The position numbers and the translations under genes were made by a program. The notes below the pieces were generated by a model. It worked only from the letters and a program-made list of their open reading frames with translations. It ran no database searches and had not been told where the DNA came from. Positions 1-7,715 of a stretch of 23,824 nt of DNA are shown here, in pieces; within the stretch, counting starts at the first letter, position 1; every line of letters starts with the position of its first letter. Origin of the DNA: JBBQXK01 sp038251625 (GTDB taxonomy: Bacteria; Pseudomonadota; Alphaproteobacteria; Rhodobacterales; Rhodobacteraceae); assembly GCA_038251625.1 (NCBI GenBank), contig JBBSBE010000053.1, positions 1 to 23,824 of the forward strand, in the 5' to 3' direction.

Positions 1-96
1 GGCGAGACGCTTGTTGCGGCCCCTCTGGCCGGGTTTTCAAACGGTTGGACGGCCACTGTGCGCCCATCTTTCAGCACGTTCATCTTATCGCATTGA
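1..96 (+). CDS. tilS: C-terminal end of TilS (tRNA-Ile lysidine synthase), partial
   Basis: An open frame runs from base 1 to a TGA at 94-96 and encodes 31 residues beginning GETLVAAPLAGFSNGW. The GETL.AAP pattern resembles the extreme C-terminus of alphaproteobacterial TilS, the enzyme that makes lysidine at the wobble position of the AUA-reading tRNA-Ile. Its position directly upstream of ftsH, in the same direction, is the usual Rhodobacteraceae order. Only this tail is in the window, so the ATP-binding domain cannot be checked. The assignment rests on a short stretch plus gene order. Confidence 0.5.
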   Translation, partial: GETLVAAPLAGFSNGWTATVRPSFSTFILSH

Positions 97-120
97 ACCC
101 ACGCCGCTTATGTCTATCTT
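93..120 (+). promoter_or_regulatory. possible sigma70-type promoter for ftsH
   Basis: TTGAAC at 93-98 and TATCTT at 115-120 are separated by 16 nt and lie 52 nt upstream of the chosen ftsH start. The -35 hexamer overlaps the tilS stop codon. The match is partial and may be chance. No convincing sigma32 element was seen, although ftsH is often heat-inducible. Confidence 0.3.
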
Positions 121-160
121 TATGTCAACGCCGCGCCCTCTTCCGGCCTGCGGTATGAAC

Positions 161-165
161 GGGAG
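161..165 (+). promoter_or_regulatory. ribosome binding site that fixes the ftsH GTG start
   Basis: GGGAG lies 7 nt before the GTG at 173. The in-frame ATG at 155 lies upstream of this site and has no comparable Shine-Dalgarno sequence. The mature reading MGNARNIAFWV matches the N-terminus I remember for Rhodobacter FtsH. Confidence 0.7.
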
Positions 166-172
166 TATCTTC

Positions 173-2077
173 GTGGGTAATGCACGAAACATCGCCTTCT
201 GGGTCGTTCTCTTCGTCCTGATCCTGGCGCTTTTCAATCTTTTCTCCGGCGGGCAAAGCACGATGAATGCCCGGTCCATCTCTTATTCCGATTTCATCCA
301 GCGGGTGGATGACGGGAACGTGTCCAGCGTGGTGCTTGATGGCGAGAAGGTCATCATCCGCGCCAAGGACGGCCAGCAGTTCACCGCAATCCGCCCCACG
401 GGCGAGGAAATCACCGACCGGCTGATCGCCAAGGGCGTGGATGTTCGGGCCGAGGCGCAGGAACAGTCGGGCATCTTCAGCCTGATCTCGATCTGGCTGC
501 CGTTCCTTGTGCTGATCGGCATCTGGATATTCTTCATGAACCGGATGCAGGGCGGCGGGCGCGGTGGGGCCATGGGCTTTGGCAAGAGCCGCGCGAAGCT
601 GCTGACGGAAAAGCAGGGCCGCGTCACGTTTGACGATGTGGCGGGCATCGACGAGGCCAAGGAAGAGCTGGAGGAAATCGTCGAATTCCTGCGCAACCCG
701 CAGAAATACAGCCGCCTTGGCGGAAAGATCCCCAAGGGCGCGCTGCTTGTGGGCCCTCCGGGCACCGGCAAGACGCTTCTTGCCCGCGCCATCGCGGGTG
801 AGGCGGGCGTGCCGTTCTTCACTATCTCGGGCTCTGACTTTGTGGAAATGTTCGTGGGTGTCGGCGCGTCCCGCGTGCGCGACATGTTCGAGCAGGCCAA
901 GAAGAACGCGCCCTGCATCGTGTTCATCGACGAGATTGACGCTGTCGGTCGCGCGCGTGGCGTGGGCATCGGTGGCGGCAATGACGAGCGCGAGCAGACG
1001 CTGAACCAGCTGCTGGTCGAGATGGACGGGTTCGAGGCGAACGAGGGCGTCATCATCGTGGCTGCCACCAACCGCAAGGACGTGCTGGACCCGGCGCTTC
1101 TGCGCCCCGGTCGCTTTGACCGCCAGATTCATGTGCCTAACCCCGATATCAAGGGGCGTGAGAAGATCCTGACCGTCCACGCCCGCAAGGTGCCGATCGG
1201 CCCCGATGTGGACCTGCGCATCATCGCGCGCGGCTGCCCCGGGTTTTCGGGTGCTGACCTTGCGAACCTTGTGAACGAGGCGGCACTCATGGCCGCCCGT
1301 GTGGGCCGCCGTTTCGTCACCATGGACGATTTCGAGAACGCCAAGGACAAGGTGATGATGGGGGCCGAGCGTCGCAGCATGGTGCTGACCGCCGACCAGA
1401 AGGAAAAGACCGCCTATCACGAGGCTGGCCACGCCATCGTTGGCATGAACATGCCGAAGTGTGATCCTGTCTACAAAGCCACGATCATCCCGCGCGGCGG
1501 TGCCCTTGGCATGGTCGTCAGCTTGCCGGAAATGGACCGGCTGAACATGCACAAGGATGAGGGCAAGCAGAAGATCGCGATGACGATGGCGGGCAAAGCG
1601 GCCGAGATCATCAAATATGGCGAGGAAGGCGTGTCTTCCGGCCCTGCGGGCGATATCATGCAGGCCAGTTCGCTGGCGCGCGCGATGGTGATGCGATGGG
1701 GCATGTCGGATGTGGTGGGCAACATCGACTATGCCGAAGCGCACGAGGGCTATCAGGGCAACACGGCCGGGTTCTCGGTCTCTGCCGAGACGAAGAAGGC
1801 CATCGAGGCGGAAGTGAAGCGCCTGATCGATGAGGGGTACGACACCGCCTACCGCGTCCTGACCGAGAAAGCGGATGATTTCGAGCGTCTGGCCAAGGGT
1901 TTGCTGGAATACGAAACCCTGACCGGTGACGAGATCCGCAAGGTGATCGCGGGCGAGAAGATCGACAGCGGGGACGAGCCGCCGAAACCGTCCGAGGGTG
2001 GCGGGTCGGTGATCTCGATCCCCAAGACGAAGCCCAAGGCGCCGCGCGGCGGGCTGGAACCGGAACCCACGGCCTGA
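173..2077 (+). CDS. ftsH: ATP-dependent zinc metalloprotease FtsH
   Basis: FtsH is a hexameric inner-membrane AAA+ protease that extracts and degrades misfolded membrane proteins and regulatory proteins. From the GTG start the product is 634 aa, normal for the family. A first membrane helix spans about residues 6-25, a periplasmic loop follows, and a second helix lies at about 101-122. The AAA module has Walker A GPPGTGKT at 194-201, Walker B VFIDEID at 250-256 and the second-region-of-homology LLRPGRFDRQ. The protease domain has the zinc motif HEAGH at 416-420 and a third ligand Asp at about 494 in SGPAGD. The open frame extends upstream, but that leader is not FtsH-like and overlaps the tilS end. 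The tam gene starts 4 nt after the stop. Confidence 0.97.
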   Translation: MGNARNIAFWVVLFVLILALFNLFSGGQSTMNARSISYSDFIQRVDDGNVSSVVLDGEKVIIRAKDGQQFTAIRPTGEEITDRLIAKGVDVRAEAQEQSGIFSLISIWLPFLVLIGIWIFFMNRMQGGGRGGAMGFGKSRAKLLTEKQGRVTFDDVAGIDEAKEELEEIVEFLRNPQKYSRLGGKIPKGALLVGPPGTGKTLLARAIAGEAGVPFFTISGSDFVEMFVGVGASRVRDMFEQAKKNAPCIVFIDEIDAVGRARGVGIGGGNDEREQTLNQLLVEMDGFEANEGVIIVAATNRKDVLDPALLRPGRFDRQIHVPNPDIKGREKILTVHARKVPIGPDVDLRIIARGCPGFSGADLANLVNEAALMAARVGRRFVTMDDFENAKDKVMMGAERRSMVLTADQKEKTAYHEAGHAIVGMNMPKCDPVYKATIIPRGGALGMVVSLPEMDRLNMHKDEGKQKIAMTMAGKAAEIIKYGEEGVSSGPAGDIMQASSLARAMVMRWGMSDVVGNIDYAEAHEGYQGNTAGFSVSAETKKAIEAEVKRLIDEGYDTAYRVLTEKADDFERLAKGLLEYETLTGDEIRKVIAGEKIDSGDEPPKPSEGGGSVISIPKTKPKAPRGGLEPEPTA

Positions 2078-2081
2078 CGCC

Positions 2082-2852
2082 ATGACGCAGGCGCTGGACT
2101 GGGATCCGGGCGACTACGCCCGCTTTTCCGGCCTGCGCCTGCGGCCCGCCCTCGATCTTCTGGCGCAGGTCTGCACGATCCCGGGTGGCGACGTGATTGA
2201 CCTTGGCTGTGGCGCCGGTGCTGTTGCGGGCCCCCTTGCGCGCCGGTTTCCGGGGCATCGGCTGATCGGGGTGGATGCATCGGCGGCCATGCTGGCAGAG
2301 GCTGCGGGTTACGCAGACGTGCAGCAAGCCGATATTGCGGCATGGCAGCCAGACGCGCCACCGGCGCTGATCTTCTCAAACGCGGCCTTGCACTGGTTGC
2401 CCGACCACCGCGTTCTGCTTCCCCGGCTGGCGGGGATGCTGGCGCGTGGGGGTACGCTCGCCGTGCAGATGCCGCGCCAGTACGATGCGCCGTCGCATCG
2501 CTTGTTGCGGGAGGTGGCAGCGCGGCTTTTCCCTGAACGTTTCGATCCGGCAACGTGGCAGCCGCCCGTGGCCGACGCGTCCGCGTATTGGTCGCTCCTT
2601 GCCCCCATCGGCCAGGTGACAGCTTGGGAAGCGGAGTATGTGCAGCATCTGCCTGCCGCGCCCCGGGGCCATCCGGTCCGCGCCTTCACGGCCTCTACCG
2701 CCATGCGCCCCTTCGTGGCGGGGCTGAGTGACGCCGACAGCGCGGCCTTCCTCGATCACTACGACGCAGCCCTTCTGGCCGCCTATCCCTTGTTGCCAGA
2801 TGCGTCTGCCCTGATGCCGTTCCGCCGTGTTTTCTTCACTCTCAAGGTTTGA
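2082..2852 (+). CDS. tam: trans-aconitate 2-methyltransferase (Tam-like)
   Basis: This is a 256-aa class I SAM-dependent methyltransferase. The N-terminus has the Tam signature W.P..Y..F, followed by the SAM-binding DLGCGAG at 40-46 and the ribose-binding acidic residue in GVDAS (D65). The stretch IFSNAALHWLPDH and the AVQMP segment match what I remember of Escherichia coli Tam. Tam methylates trans-aconitate, a spontaneous by-product of cis-aconitate that inhibits aconitase, so the likely role is metabolite damage control. The gene begins 4 nt after ftsH and its stop is followed closely by the MOSC gene, so co-transcription is probable. Substrate specificity is inferred from family resemblance only. 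Confidence 0.85.
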   Translation: MTQALDWDPGDYARFSGLRLRPALDLLAQVCTIPGGDVIDLGCGAGAVAGPLARRFPGHRLIGVDASAAMLAEAAGYADVQQADIAAWQPDAPPALIFSNAALHWLPDHRVLLPRLAGMLARGGTLAVQMPRQYDAPSHRLLREVAARLFPERFDPATWQPPVADASAYWSLLAPIGQVTAWEAEYVQHLPAAPRGHPVRAFTASTAMRPFVAGLSDADSAAFLDHYDAALLAAYPLLPDASALMPFRRVFFTLKV

Positions 2853-2857
2853 TTGCC

Positions 2858-3457
2858 ATGCCCGCGCTTATCCCTACCGCCTTCACCGCCACGATAATCT
2901 GGATCGGCCGCGTGGCCGACCGCAAGGCTGCGCTGGCCTCGGCCCCGGCCACACAGATGGATCTGACCTTCGCTGGACCTGAGGGCGAGGCGCATGGCGG
3001 GGTGACGCGTCCCTCGTGCTCTCGCGTGATGGCGCTTTATCCGCGCGGCACGGTGATCCGCAACACGCGGCAGCTTTCGGTCCTGTCCGCAGAGGACCTG
3101 GCAGCCATCGCCGCCGACATGGGGCTTGCGGCGCTGGACCCCGCCCTGACGGGTGCCAGCCTTGTTCTGGAGGGCATTCCCGATTTCAGCCATCTGCCGC
3201 CCTCAAGCCGTCTGCAGGCGGAAAGTGGTGCGACACTGGTGGTGGACATGGAAAACCGCCCCTGCACCCTGCCTGCCAAACCCATCGAAGCGGCCCACCC
3301 CGGCCATGGCGCCCGGTTCAAGCCTGCCGCCGCAGGGCGGCGGGGCATCACCGCCTGGGTCGAACGCGAAGGCACCCTGTCGCTTGGCGAAACCTTGCGG
3401 CTTTTCATCCCCGACCAGCCGGTCTGGGCGCATCTTGGAACGGCGCGGGGCGCCTGA
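2858..3457 (+). CDS. MOSC-domain protein
   Basis: This 199-aa protein has the layout of a stand-alone MOSC (molybdenum cofactor sulfurase C-terminal) domain. Visible elements are a start IWIGRVADR, the central RNTRQLSVLSAEDLAAIAADMG, the LTGASLVLEGIPDFSHLPPSSRL core and a conserved Cys (C136) in ENRPC. MOSC proteins are thought to bind sulfur or molybdenum cofactor through that Cys; the substrate here is unknown. The ATG at 2858 was chosen because AAGG sits 10 nt upstream, while the in-frame TTG at 2849 overlaps the tam stop and has no room for a binding site. It probably shares a transcript with ftsH-tam. Confidence 0.8.
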   Translation: MPALIPTAFTATIIWIGRVADRKAALASAPATQMDLTFAGPEGEAHGGVTRPSCSRVMALYPRGTVIRNTRQLSVLSAEDLAAIAADMGLAALDPALTGASLVLEGIPDFSHLPPSSRLQAESGATLVVDMENRPCTLPAKPIEAAHPGHGARFKPAAAGRRGITAWVEREGTLSLGETLRLFIPDQPVWAHLGTARGA

Positions 3458-3538
3458 AACGCCCAAAGGCGAATTTTGTGCGCCTTGTGTCGCAATCGCG
3501 GATGGCTTTGCCCGATTCCCCCGGTATCACGTCGCAAA

Positions 3539-3564
3539 CGGGCGATGCGCCCGCCGCAGGAGGG
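3539..3564 (+). promoter_or_regulatory. hairpin next to the fhs ribosome binding site
   Basis: CGGGCG (3539-3544) and CGCCCG (3548-3553) form a perfect 6-bp stem with a 3-nt loop. An AGGAGGG Shine-Dalgarno sequence follows at 3558-3564. The stem ends 4 nt before the binding site, so it could tune initiation on fhs. GTCGCAA also occurs twice in this leader, at 3489 and 3531. I do not recognise a known riboswitch. Confidence 0.35.
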
Positions 3565-3568
3565 ACTG

Positions 3569-5242
3569 ATGGCCGTCAAGACCGATATCGAGATCGCCCG
3601 CGAGGCGAAGAAAAAGCCGATCCTTGACGTGGGTGCAAAGCTGGGCATCCCGTCCGAGCATCTGCTGCCCTACGGGCATGACAAGGCCAAGGTCGGTCAG
3701 GACTTCATCGCGGGCCTCAAGGGCAAGCCGGATGGGAAGCTGATCCTCGTGACTGCGATCAACCCCACGCCCGCGGGCGAAGGGAAAACCACCACGACCG
3801 TGGGCCTTGGCGACGGCCTCAACCGGATCGGCAAGAAGGCCATCATCTGCATCCGGGAGGCGAGCCTTGGCCCCAACTTCGGGATGAAGGGCGGTGCGGC
3901 TGGCGGCGGCATGGCGCAGGTCGTGCCGATGGAGGAGATGAACCTTCACTTCACCGGCGATTTCCACGCGATTACCTCTGCCCACAACCTGTTGTCGGCG
4001 ATGATCGACAACCACATCTACTGGGGAAATGAGCTCGACATCGACGAGCGCCGGATCGTCTGGCGCCGGGTGATGGACATGAACGACCGGGCGCTGCGCG
4101 ATATCGTGGTCAGCCTTGGCGGCGTGGCCAATGGGTTTCCGCGCCAGACAGGGTTCGACATCACCGTGGCTTCGGAAGTGATGGCGATCCTGTGCCTTTC
4201 GAAAGACCTGACCGACCTGCAAGAACGGCTGGGCAATATCGTCGTGGCCTATACGCGCGCGAAAAAGCCGATCTACGCCCGGGATATCAAGGCCGATGGC
4301 GCGATGACGGTGCTTTTGAAGGATGCGATGCAGCCGAACCTTGTTCAGACGCTGGAAAACAACCCGGCCTTCGTGCACGGCGGCCCCTTCGCCAACATCG
4401 CGCATGGCTGCAATTCAGTCATCGCGACCACGACGGCGCTGAAGCTGGGCGATTATGTGGTGACGGAAGCGGGCTTCGGGGCCGACCTTGGCGCCGAAAA
4501 ATTCTTTGACATCAAGTGCCGCAAGGCGGGGCTCAAGCCCTCGGCCGCCGTGATCGTGGCGACGGTGCGGGCGATGAAGATGAACGGCGGGGTGGCAAAG
4601 GCCGACCTTGGCACCGAAAACGTGGACGCCGTGAAGAAAGGCTGCCCCAACCTTGGCCGCCACATCGAAAACGTGAAGGGCTTTGGCGTGCCCGTGGTCG
4701 TTGCCATCAACCACTTCTATTCCGACACCGATGCCGAGGTGCAGGCGGTCAAGGATTACGTGGCAGGCCAGGGCGCGGAGGCGATCCTCTGCAAGCATTG
4801 GGCCAAGGGGTCTGAAGGGATCGAGGAACTGGCGCACAAAGTTGTCAGCCTTGCCGAAGGTCCGTCGAACTTTGCCCCGCTCTACCCCGACGACATGGGC
4901 CTGATGGAAAAGATCGAGACGGTGGCCAAACGCATCTACCGTGCCGAAAGCGTTGATGCCGACAAGGCGATCCGCGAACAATTGAAGGTGTGGGAGGCCG
5001 CGGGCTATGGCCATCTGCCCGTCTGCATGGCGAAAACCCAATACTCCTTCACCACCGATCCGAACGTGCGCGGCGCACCCACCGGACATACGATCCCCGT
5101 GCGCGAGGTGCGCCTTTCGGCGGGTGCGGGCTTCATCGTGGCCATCTGCGGCGAGATCATGACGATGCCGGGCCTGCCCCGCGTGCCCTCGGCAGAGGTG
5201 ATCCGACTGAACGCGGATGGAGAAGTCGAAGGGCTGTTTTGA
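3569..5242 (+). CDS. fhs: formate-tetrahydrofolate ligase
   Basis: The enzyme makes 10-formyl-THF from formate, THF and ATP and so feeds formate into the one-carbon pool. The product is 557 aa, the standard length. The P-loop-like TPAGEGKTTTT lies at 67-77, followed by REASLGPNFGMKGGAAGGG and the long conserved FHAITSAHNLLSA segment. The ATG at 3569 is fixed by an AGGAGGG site just upstream; the 31-residue upstream extension is not family-like. It heads a set with a chorismate mutase and folD. With FolD, which interconverts 10-formyl-THF, methenyl-THF and methylene-THF, it allows formate carbon to reach methylene-THF. Confidence 0.97.
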   Translation: MAVKTDIEIAREAKKKPILDVGAKLGIPSEHLLPYGHDKAKVGQDFIAGLKGKPDGKLILVTAINPTPAGEGKTTTTVGLGDGLNRIGKKAIICIREASLGPNFGMKGGAAGGGMAQVVPMEEMNLHFTGDFHAITSAHNLLSAMIDNHIYWGNELDIDERRIVWRRVMDMNDRALRDIVVSLGGVANGFPRQTGFDITVASEVMAILCLSKDLTDLQERLGNIVVAYTRAKKPIYARDIKADGAMTVLLKDAMQPNLVQTLENNPAFVHGGPFANIAHGCNSVIATTTALKLGDYVVTEAGFGADLGAEKFFDIKCRKAGLKPSAAVIVATVRAMKMNGGVAKADLGTENVDAVKKGCPNLGRHIENVKGFGVPVVVAINHFYSDTDAEVQAVKDYVAGQGAEAILCKHWAKGSEGIEELAHKVVSLAEGPSNFAPLYPDDMGLMEKIETVAKRIYRAESVDADKAIREQLKVWEAAGYGHLPVCMAKTQYSFTTDPNVRGAPTGHTIPVREVRLSAGAGFIVAICGEIMTMPGLPRVPSAEVIRLNADGEVEGLF

Positions 5243-5305
5243 CGCGCTTGCAGGGGCGCTGGCGGGGGCTTACCTCGACAGCGGACCTTGCTTGGGGGAA
5301 GCGTG

Positions 5306-5623
5306 ATGAAACGACCGGCGGAGTGTGAGACGATGGCCGATATCCGGGCCGAGATTGACCGGCTGGATCTGGAGCTTGTCACCCGCTTTGCCGAACGCGC
5401 GGCCTATATCGACCGTGCCGCTGCGATCAAGTCGCGCGTCGATCTGCCTGCGCGGATCGGTGGACGGGTTGAGGAAGTGGTGGCCAATGTCCGCCGCCAT
5501 GCCGAAGCGACCGGACTGCCGCCCGATCTGGTGGAAAAGCTGTGGCGGCGGCTGATCGACTGGTCCATCGCGCGTGAGGAAAGCGTGCTTGGCCCTGATG
5601 GACTGAGAAAGGAAACGGAATGA
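5306..5623 (+). CDS. AroQ-fold chorismate mutase, PchB-like
   Basis: This 105-aa all-helical protein has the monofunctional AroQ chorismate mutase / isochorismate-pyruvate lyase pattern. The N-terminus MKRPAEC..MADIRAEIDRLDLELV resembles Pseudomonas PchB as I remember it. R14, R31 and K42 fall at the active-site positions of that family, while the C-terminal catalytic Gln is replaced by Glu at about E91 (WSIAREES). The likely reaction is chorismate to prephenate; lyase activity cannot be excluded. The ATG at 5306 follows a GGGGGAA stretch. The gene begins 63 nt after fhs and overlaps folD by 4 nt (ATGA), so translation with folD is probably coupled. No other aromatic or siderophore gene is nearby. 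Confidence 0.8.
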   Translation: MKRPAECETMADIRAEIDRLDLELVTRFAERAAYIDRAAAIKSRVDLPARIGGRVEEVVANVRRHAEATGLPPDLVEKLWRRLIDWSIAREESVLGPDGLRKETE

Positions 5624-6510
5624 CGGCGCGTGTGATCGACGGCAAGGCCTTTGCAGCAGATGTGCGGGGGCGGGTCGCCGCGCATGTCGCCCGGCTGAAG
5701 GCCGAACACGGGCTGACCCCCGGCCTGGCCGTGGTGCTGGTGGGCGAGGACCCGGCGAGCCAGGTCTATGTGCGCAACAAGGGCGAGCAGACCCATGCAA
5801 GCGGTATGGCCAGTTTCGAACATAAGCTGCCCATCGACACGTCCGAGGCCGATCTGTTGGCCCTGGTTGCACGGCTGAATGGCGATCCCAAAGTCCACGG
5901 CATTCTTGTGCAGTTGCCGCTGCCTTCTCATCTGAATTCCGAACTGATCATCAACACCATCGACCCGGCAAAGGACGTGGACGGCTTTCACATCTCGAAC
6001 GTGGGCCTTTTGGCGACGGGGCAGAAGGCCATGGTGCCCTGCACACCGCTGGGCTGCCTGATGTTGCTGCGCGATCTGCATGGGTCGCTTTCGGGGATGG
6101 AGGCTGTGGTGGTGGGGCGGTCGAACATCGTGGGCAAGCCGATGGCGCAGCTGTTGCTGGGGGACAGTTGCACCGTCACCATCGCGCATTCCCGCACCAA
6201 GGACCTGCCAGCCGTCTGCCGCCGTGCCGATATCCTGATTGCCGCCGTGGGCCGCTCCGAGATGGTTCCCGGCGATTGGGTGAAACCCGGCGCTACGGTG
6301 ATCGACGTTGGCATCAACCGGATCGCCCGCGACGGCAAGATGCGGCTGGTGGGGGATGTGGATTACGCCAGTGCGTCGCAGGTTGCGGGCGCCATCACCC
6401 CGGTGCCGGGGGGTGTGGGGCCAATGACGATTGCATGCCTGCTGGCCAATACGCTGACGGCGTGCTGCCGGGCGAACGGGATTGCCGAACCGCAGGGACT
6501 GACGGCCTGA
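5620..6510 (+). CDS. folD: bifunctional methylenetetrahydrofolate dehydrogenase / methenyltetrahydrofolate cyclohydrolase
   Basis: FolD interconverts methylene-THF, methenyl-THF and 10-formyl-THF in the cytosol, using NADP. The 296-aa product carries the catalytic Y50...K54 pair (YVRNK), the QLPLPSHLN motif, PCTPLGCL, the nucleotide-binding VVGRSNIVGKP, AHSRT, DVGINR and the C-terminal PVPGGVGPMT. Both the dehydrogenase and cyclohydrolase residues appear intact. The start ATG lies inside the stop of the chorismate mutase gene, with GAGAAAGGAAACGG upstream as binding site. It completes a formate-to-methylene-THF route with fhs. Confidence 0.96.
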   Translation: MTARVIDGKAFAADVRGRVAAHVARLKAEHGLTPGLAVVLVGEDPASQVYVRNKGEQTHASGMASFEHKLPIDTSEADLLALVARLNGDPKVHGILVQLPLPSHLNSELIINTIDPAKDVDGFHISNVGLLATGQKAMVPCTPLGCLMLLRDLHGSLSGMEAVVVGRSNIVGKPMAQLLLGDSCTVTIAHSRTKDLPAVCRRADILIAAVGRSEMVPGDWVKPGATVIDVGINRIARDGKMRLVGDVDYASASQVAGAITPVPGGVGPMTIACLLANTLTACCRANGIAEPQGLTA

Positions 6511-6534
6511 CGCGGCGCTTTGGCGTGTTCGGAA

Positions 6535-6567
6535 GCCTCCGGCGGGGATATTTGAGCAGAGAAGAAG
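6535..6567. repeat. Rhodobacterales-type intergenic element (CCTCCGGCGGGGATATTT)
   Basis: The sequence GCCTCCGGCGGGGATATTT at 6535-6553, followed by a purine-rich GAGCAGAGAAGAAG to 6567, lies in the convergent gap between folD and the thioesterase gene. I remember closely similar strings as very frequent near gene ends in Rhodobacterales genomes. Only one copy is present in this window. Its function, perhaps 3'-end formation or mRNA stability, is not established here. Confidence 0.5.
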
Positions 6568-6577
6568 CCGGGCGGGA

Positions 6578-6988
6578 TCAGGCAGGATCGACCGGGATCA
6601 TCGTGCCTTGCAGAAGGGCGATGCAGGTTTCGCGGTCGCCGTCCTGCGCGAAAACCTCGGCAGTCACCACGATCAGGCGGCGGCCCGCACGGATGACGCG
6701 GCCCTTTGCCAGAAGGCTTTGGCCGATGGCGGGGGCAAGCAGGTTGATCTTGGCTTCCGCGGTCATCACCTCGCGGCCCTCGGGCATCAGGGTCAGGGCG
6801 GCATAGCCCGCCGCGCTGTCCGCAAGGGCAAAGGTGATCCCGGCGTGGCCCGCGCCGTGTTGTTGCTGCGTTGTGGGCAGAAGCGGCGCGGTGATGTCGA
6901 CCTGTCCCGGTTCGACCCGGGCGAGGCGCGCCTGAAGCGTGGTCATCAGGCTTTGGCGGGCAAAACTTATCGCGATGCGGTCTTTCAC
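6578..6988 (-). CDS. PaaI-family hotdog thioesterase
   Basis: This 136-aa single hotdog domain has the PaaI/YdiI pattern: a central helix QQHGAGHAGITFALADSAAGYAALT with the usual acidic residue, then EAKINLLAPAIG and the strand-rich AKGRVIRAGRRLIVVTAEV. Such enzymes hydrolyse acyl-CoA thioesters in the cytosol; the substrate is not predictable. The start is GTG at 6988 with GGAGG about 6 nt upstream. It overlaps the pdeM stop by 4 nt (GTGA), which implies translational coupling to the DNA-repair gene upstream. It is the last gene of the minus-strand set. Confidence 0.85.
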   Translation of the reverse strand: MKDRIAISFARQSLMTTLQARLARVEPGQVDITAPLLPTTQQQHGAGHAGITFALADSAAGYAALTLMPEGREVMTAEAKINLLAPAIGQSLLAKGRVIRAGRRLIVVTAEVFAQDGDRETCIALLQGTMIPVDPA

Positions 6989-7674
6989 GGCAGCCTCCGG
7001 GCGAATGCGGGGCGGGCGGGTTTGGGCGCGACGATGGGCACCGGAATGGCGCGGGGGCCCGTCAGGATGGCCAGCGTGCCGGGGCCCAGAAGGCCCGCCA
7101 GGGCGGGGTCATCGGCAAACAGACCGCCCGTATAGGCGCCGTAGGCGGGCAGGATCAGGCGCGCCCCATCGCACAGAAAGCAGGGCCGGGACCGCCCCGC
7201 GACGCGCCATTTGGGGTGGTAATGGGCCGAGATTTCCGCGCGGGCACCGGGGGTTGCGATATGGCGAAAGGTGAGCGGCCCTTCGCTGACCGTCGCCCGG
7301 TGCGCCCCCCCCAGCGACAGGGGCGCCGGATCGTGATTGCCCGCGATCCATGTCCAATCCCGCCCTGCCATCAGGCGCAAGAGCCAAAGGCGCGTGGCGT
7401 CGGGCAGTTCCGCCTCGGCCACGTCGTCATCGAAGCTGTCGCCAAGGCACAGCACGCGCCGGGCATCGGTTGCCGCAAGGTCCGCGTCGAGCTTTGTCAG
7501 GGTCGCTTCGGCCTCATAGGGCGGCAGAAGCGCGCCGCCGCGTCGGGCAAGGCGCAGGGATTTGCCCAAATGCAGGTCACCCACCACGATGAGCCCCGCA
7601 TCGCGCCAGTAAAGCGCGCCGGAGGGCATCGCCGTCAGCGTCGCGCCGCAGAAGGGGAAGGCGTATCCGTTCAT
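6985..7674 (-). CDS. pdeM: ligase-associated DNA damage response endonuclease PdeM
   Basis: This 229-aa calcineurin-like metallophosphoesterase has the motifs DLHLGKS (D33, H35), GDSFDD (78-83), GNHD (112-115) and a C-terminal HYH (151-153), which together form a two-metal site. The compact layout, and the position just downstream of a DEXH helicase of the ligase-associated group, identify it as PdeM. The family is linked to a repair set containing an ATP-dependent ligase, a metallo-beta-lactamase exonuclease and the helicase. It starts 41 nt after the helicase stop and overlaps the thioesterase start. Confidence 0.88.
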   Translation of the reverse strand: MNGYAFPFCGATLTAMPSGALYWRDAGLIVVGDLHLGKSLRLARRGGALLPPYEAEATLTKLDADLAATDARRVLCLGDSFDDDVAEAELPDATRLWLLRLMAGRDWTWIAGNHDPAPLSLGGAHRATVSEGPLTFRHIATPGARAEISAHYHPKWRVAGRSRPCFLCDGARLILPAYGAYTGGLFADDPALAGLLGPGTLAILTGPRAIPVPIVAPKPARPAFARRLP

Positions 7675-7715
7675 GCCCTGTTCCTGCCGGAACGCGGCGC
7701 GCGCGGCAAGGGGCC

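Noticed and set aside
11..172. 54-residue N-terminal extension of ftsH
   Set aside because: It overlaps the tilS end and is unlike FtsH; a GTG with a good ribosome binding site starts the family sequence at 173.
125..2083. Long minus-strand open frame opposite ftsH (about 650 codons)
   Set aside because: It is a high-GC antisense shadow; the translation is His/Arg-rich with no motif, while ftsH on the other strand is certain.
3441..3478. Weak hairpin followed by ATTTTG after the MOSC gene
   Set aside because: The stem is only 4-5 bp and the T-run is short; not a convincing intrinsic terminator.
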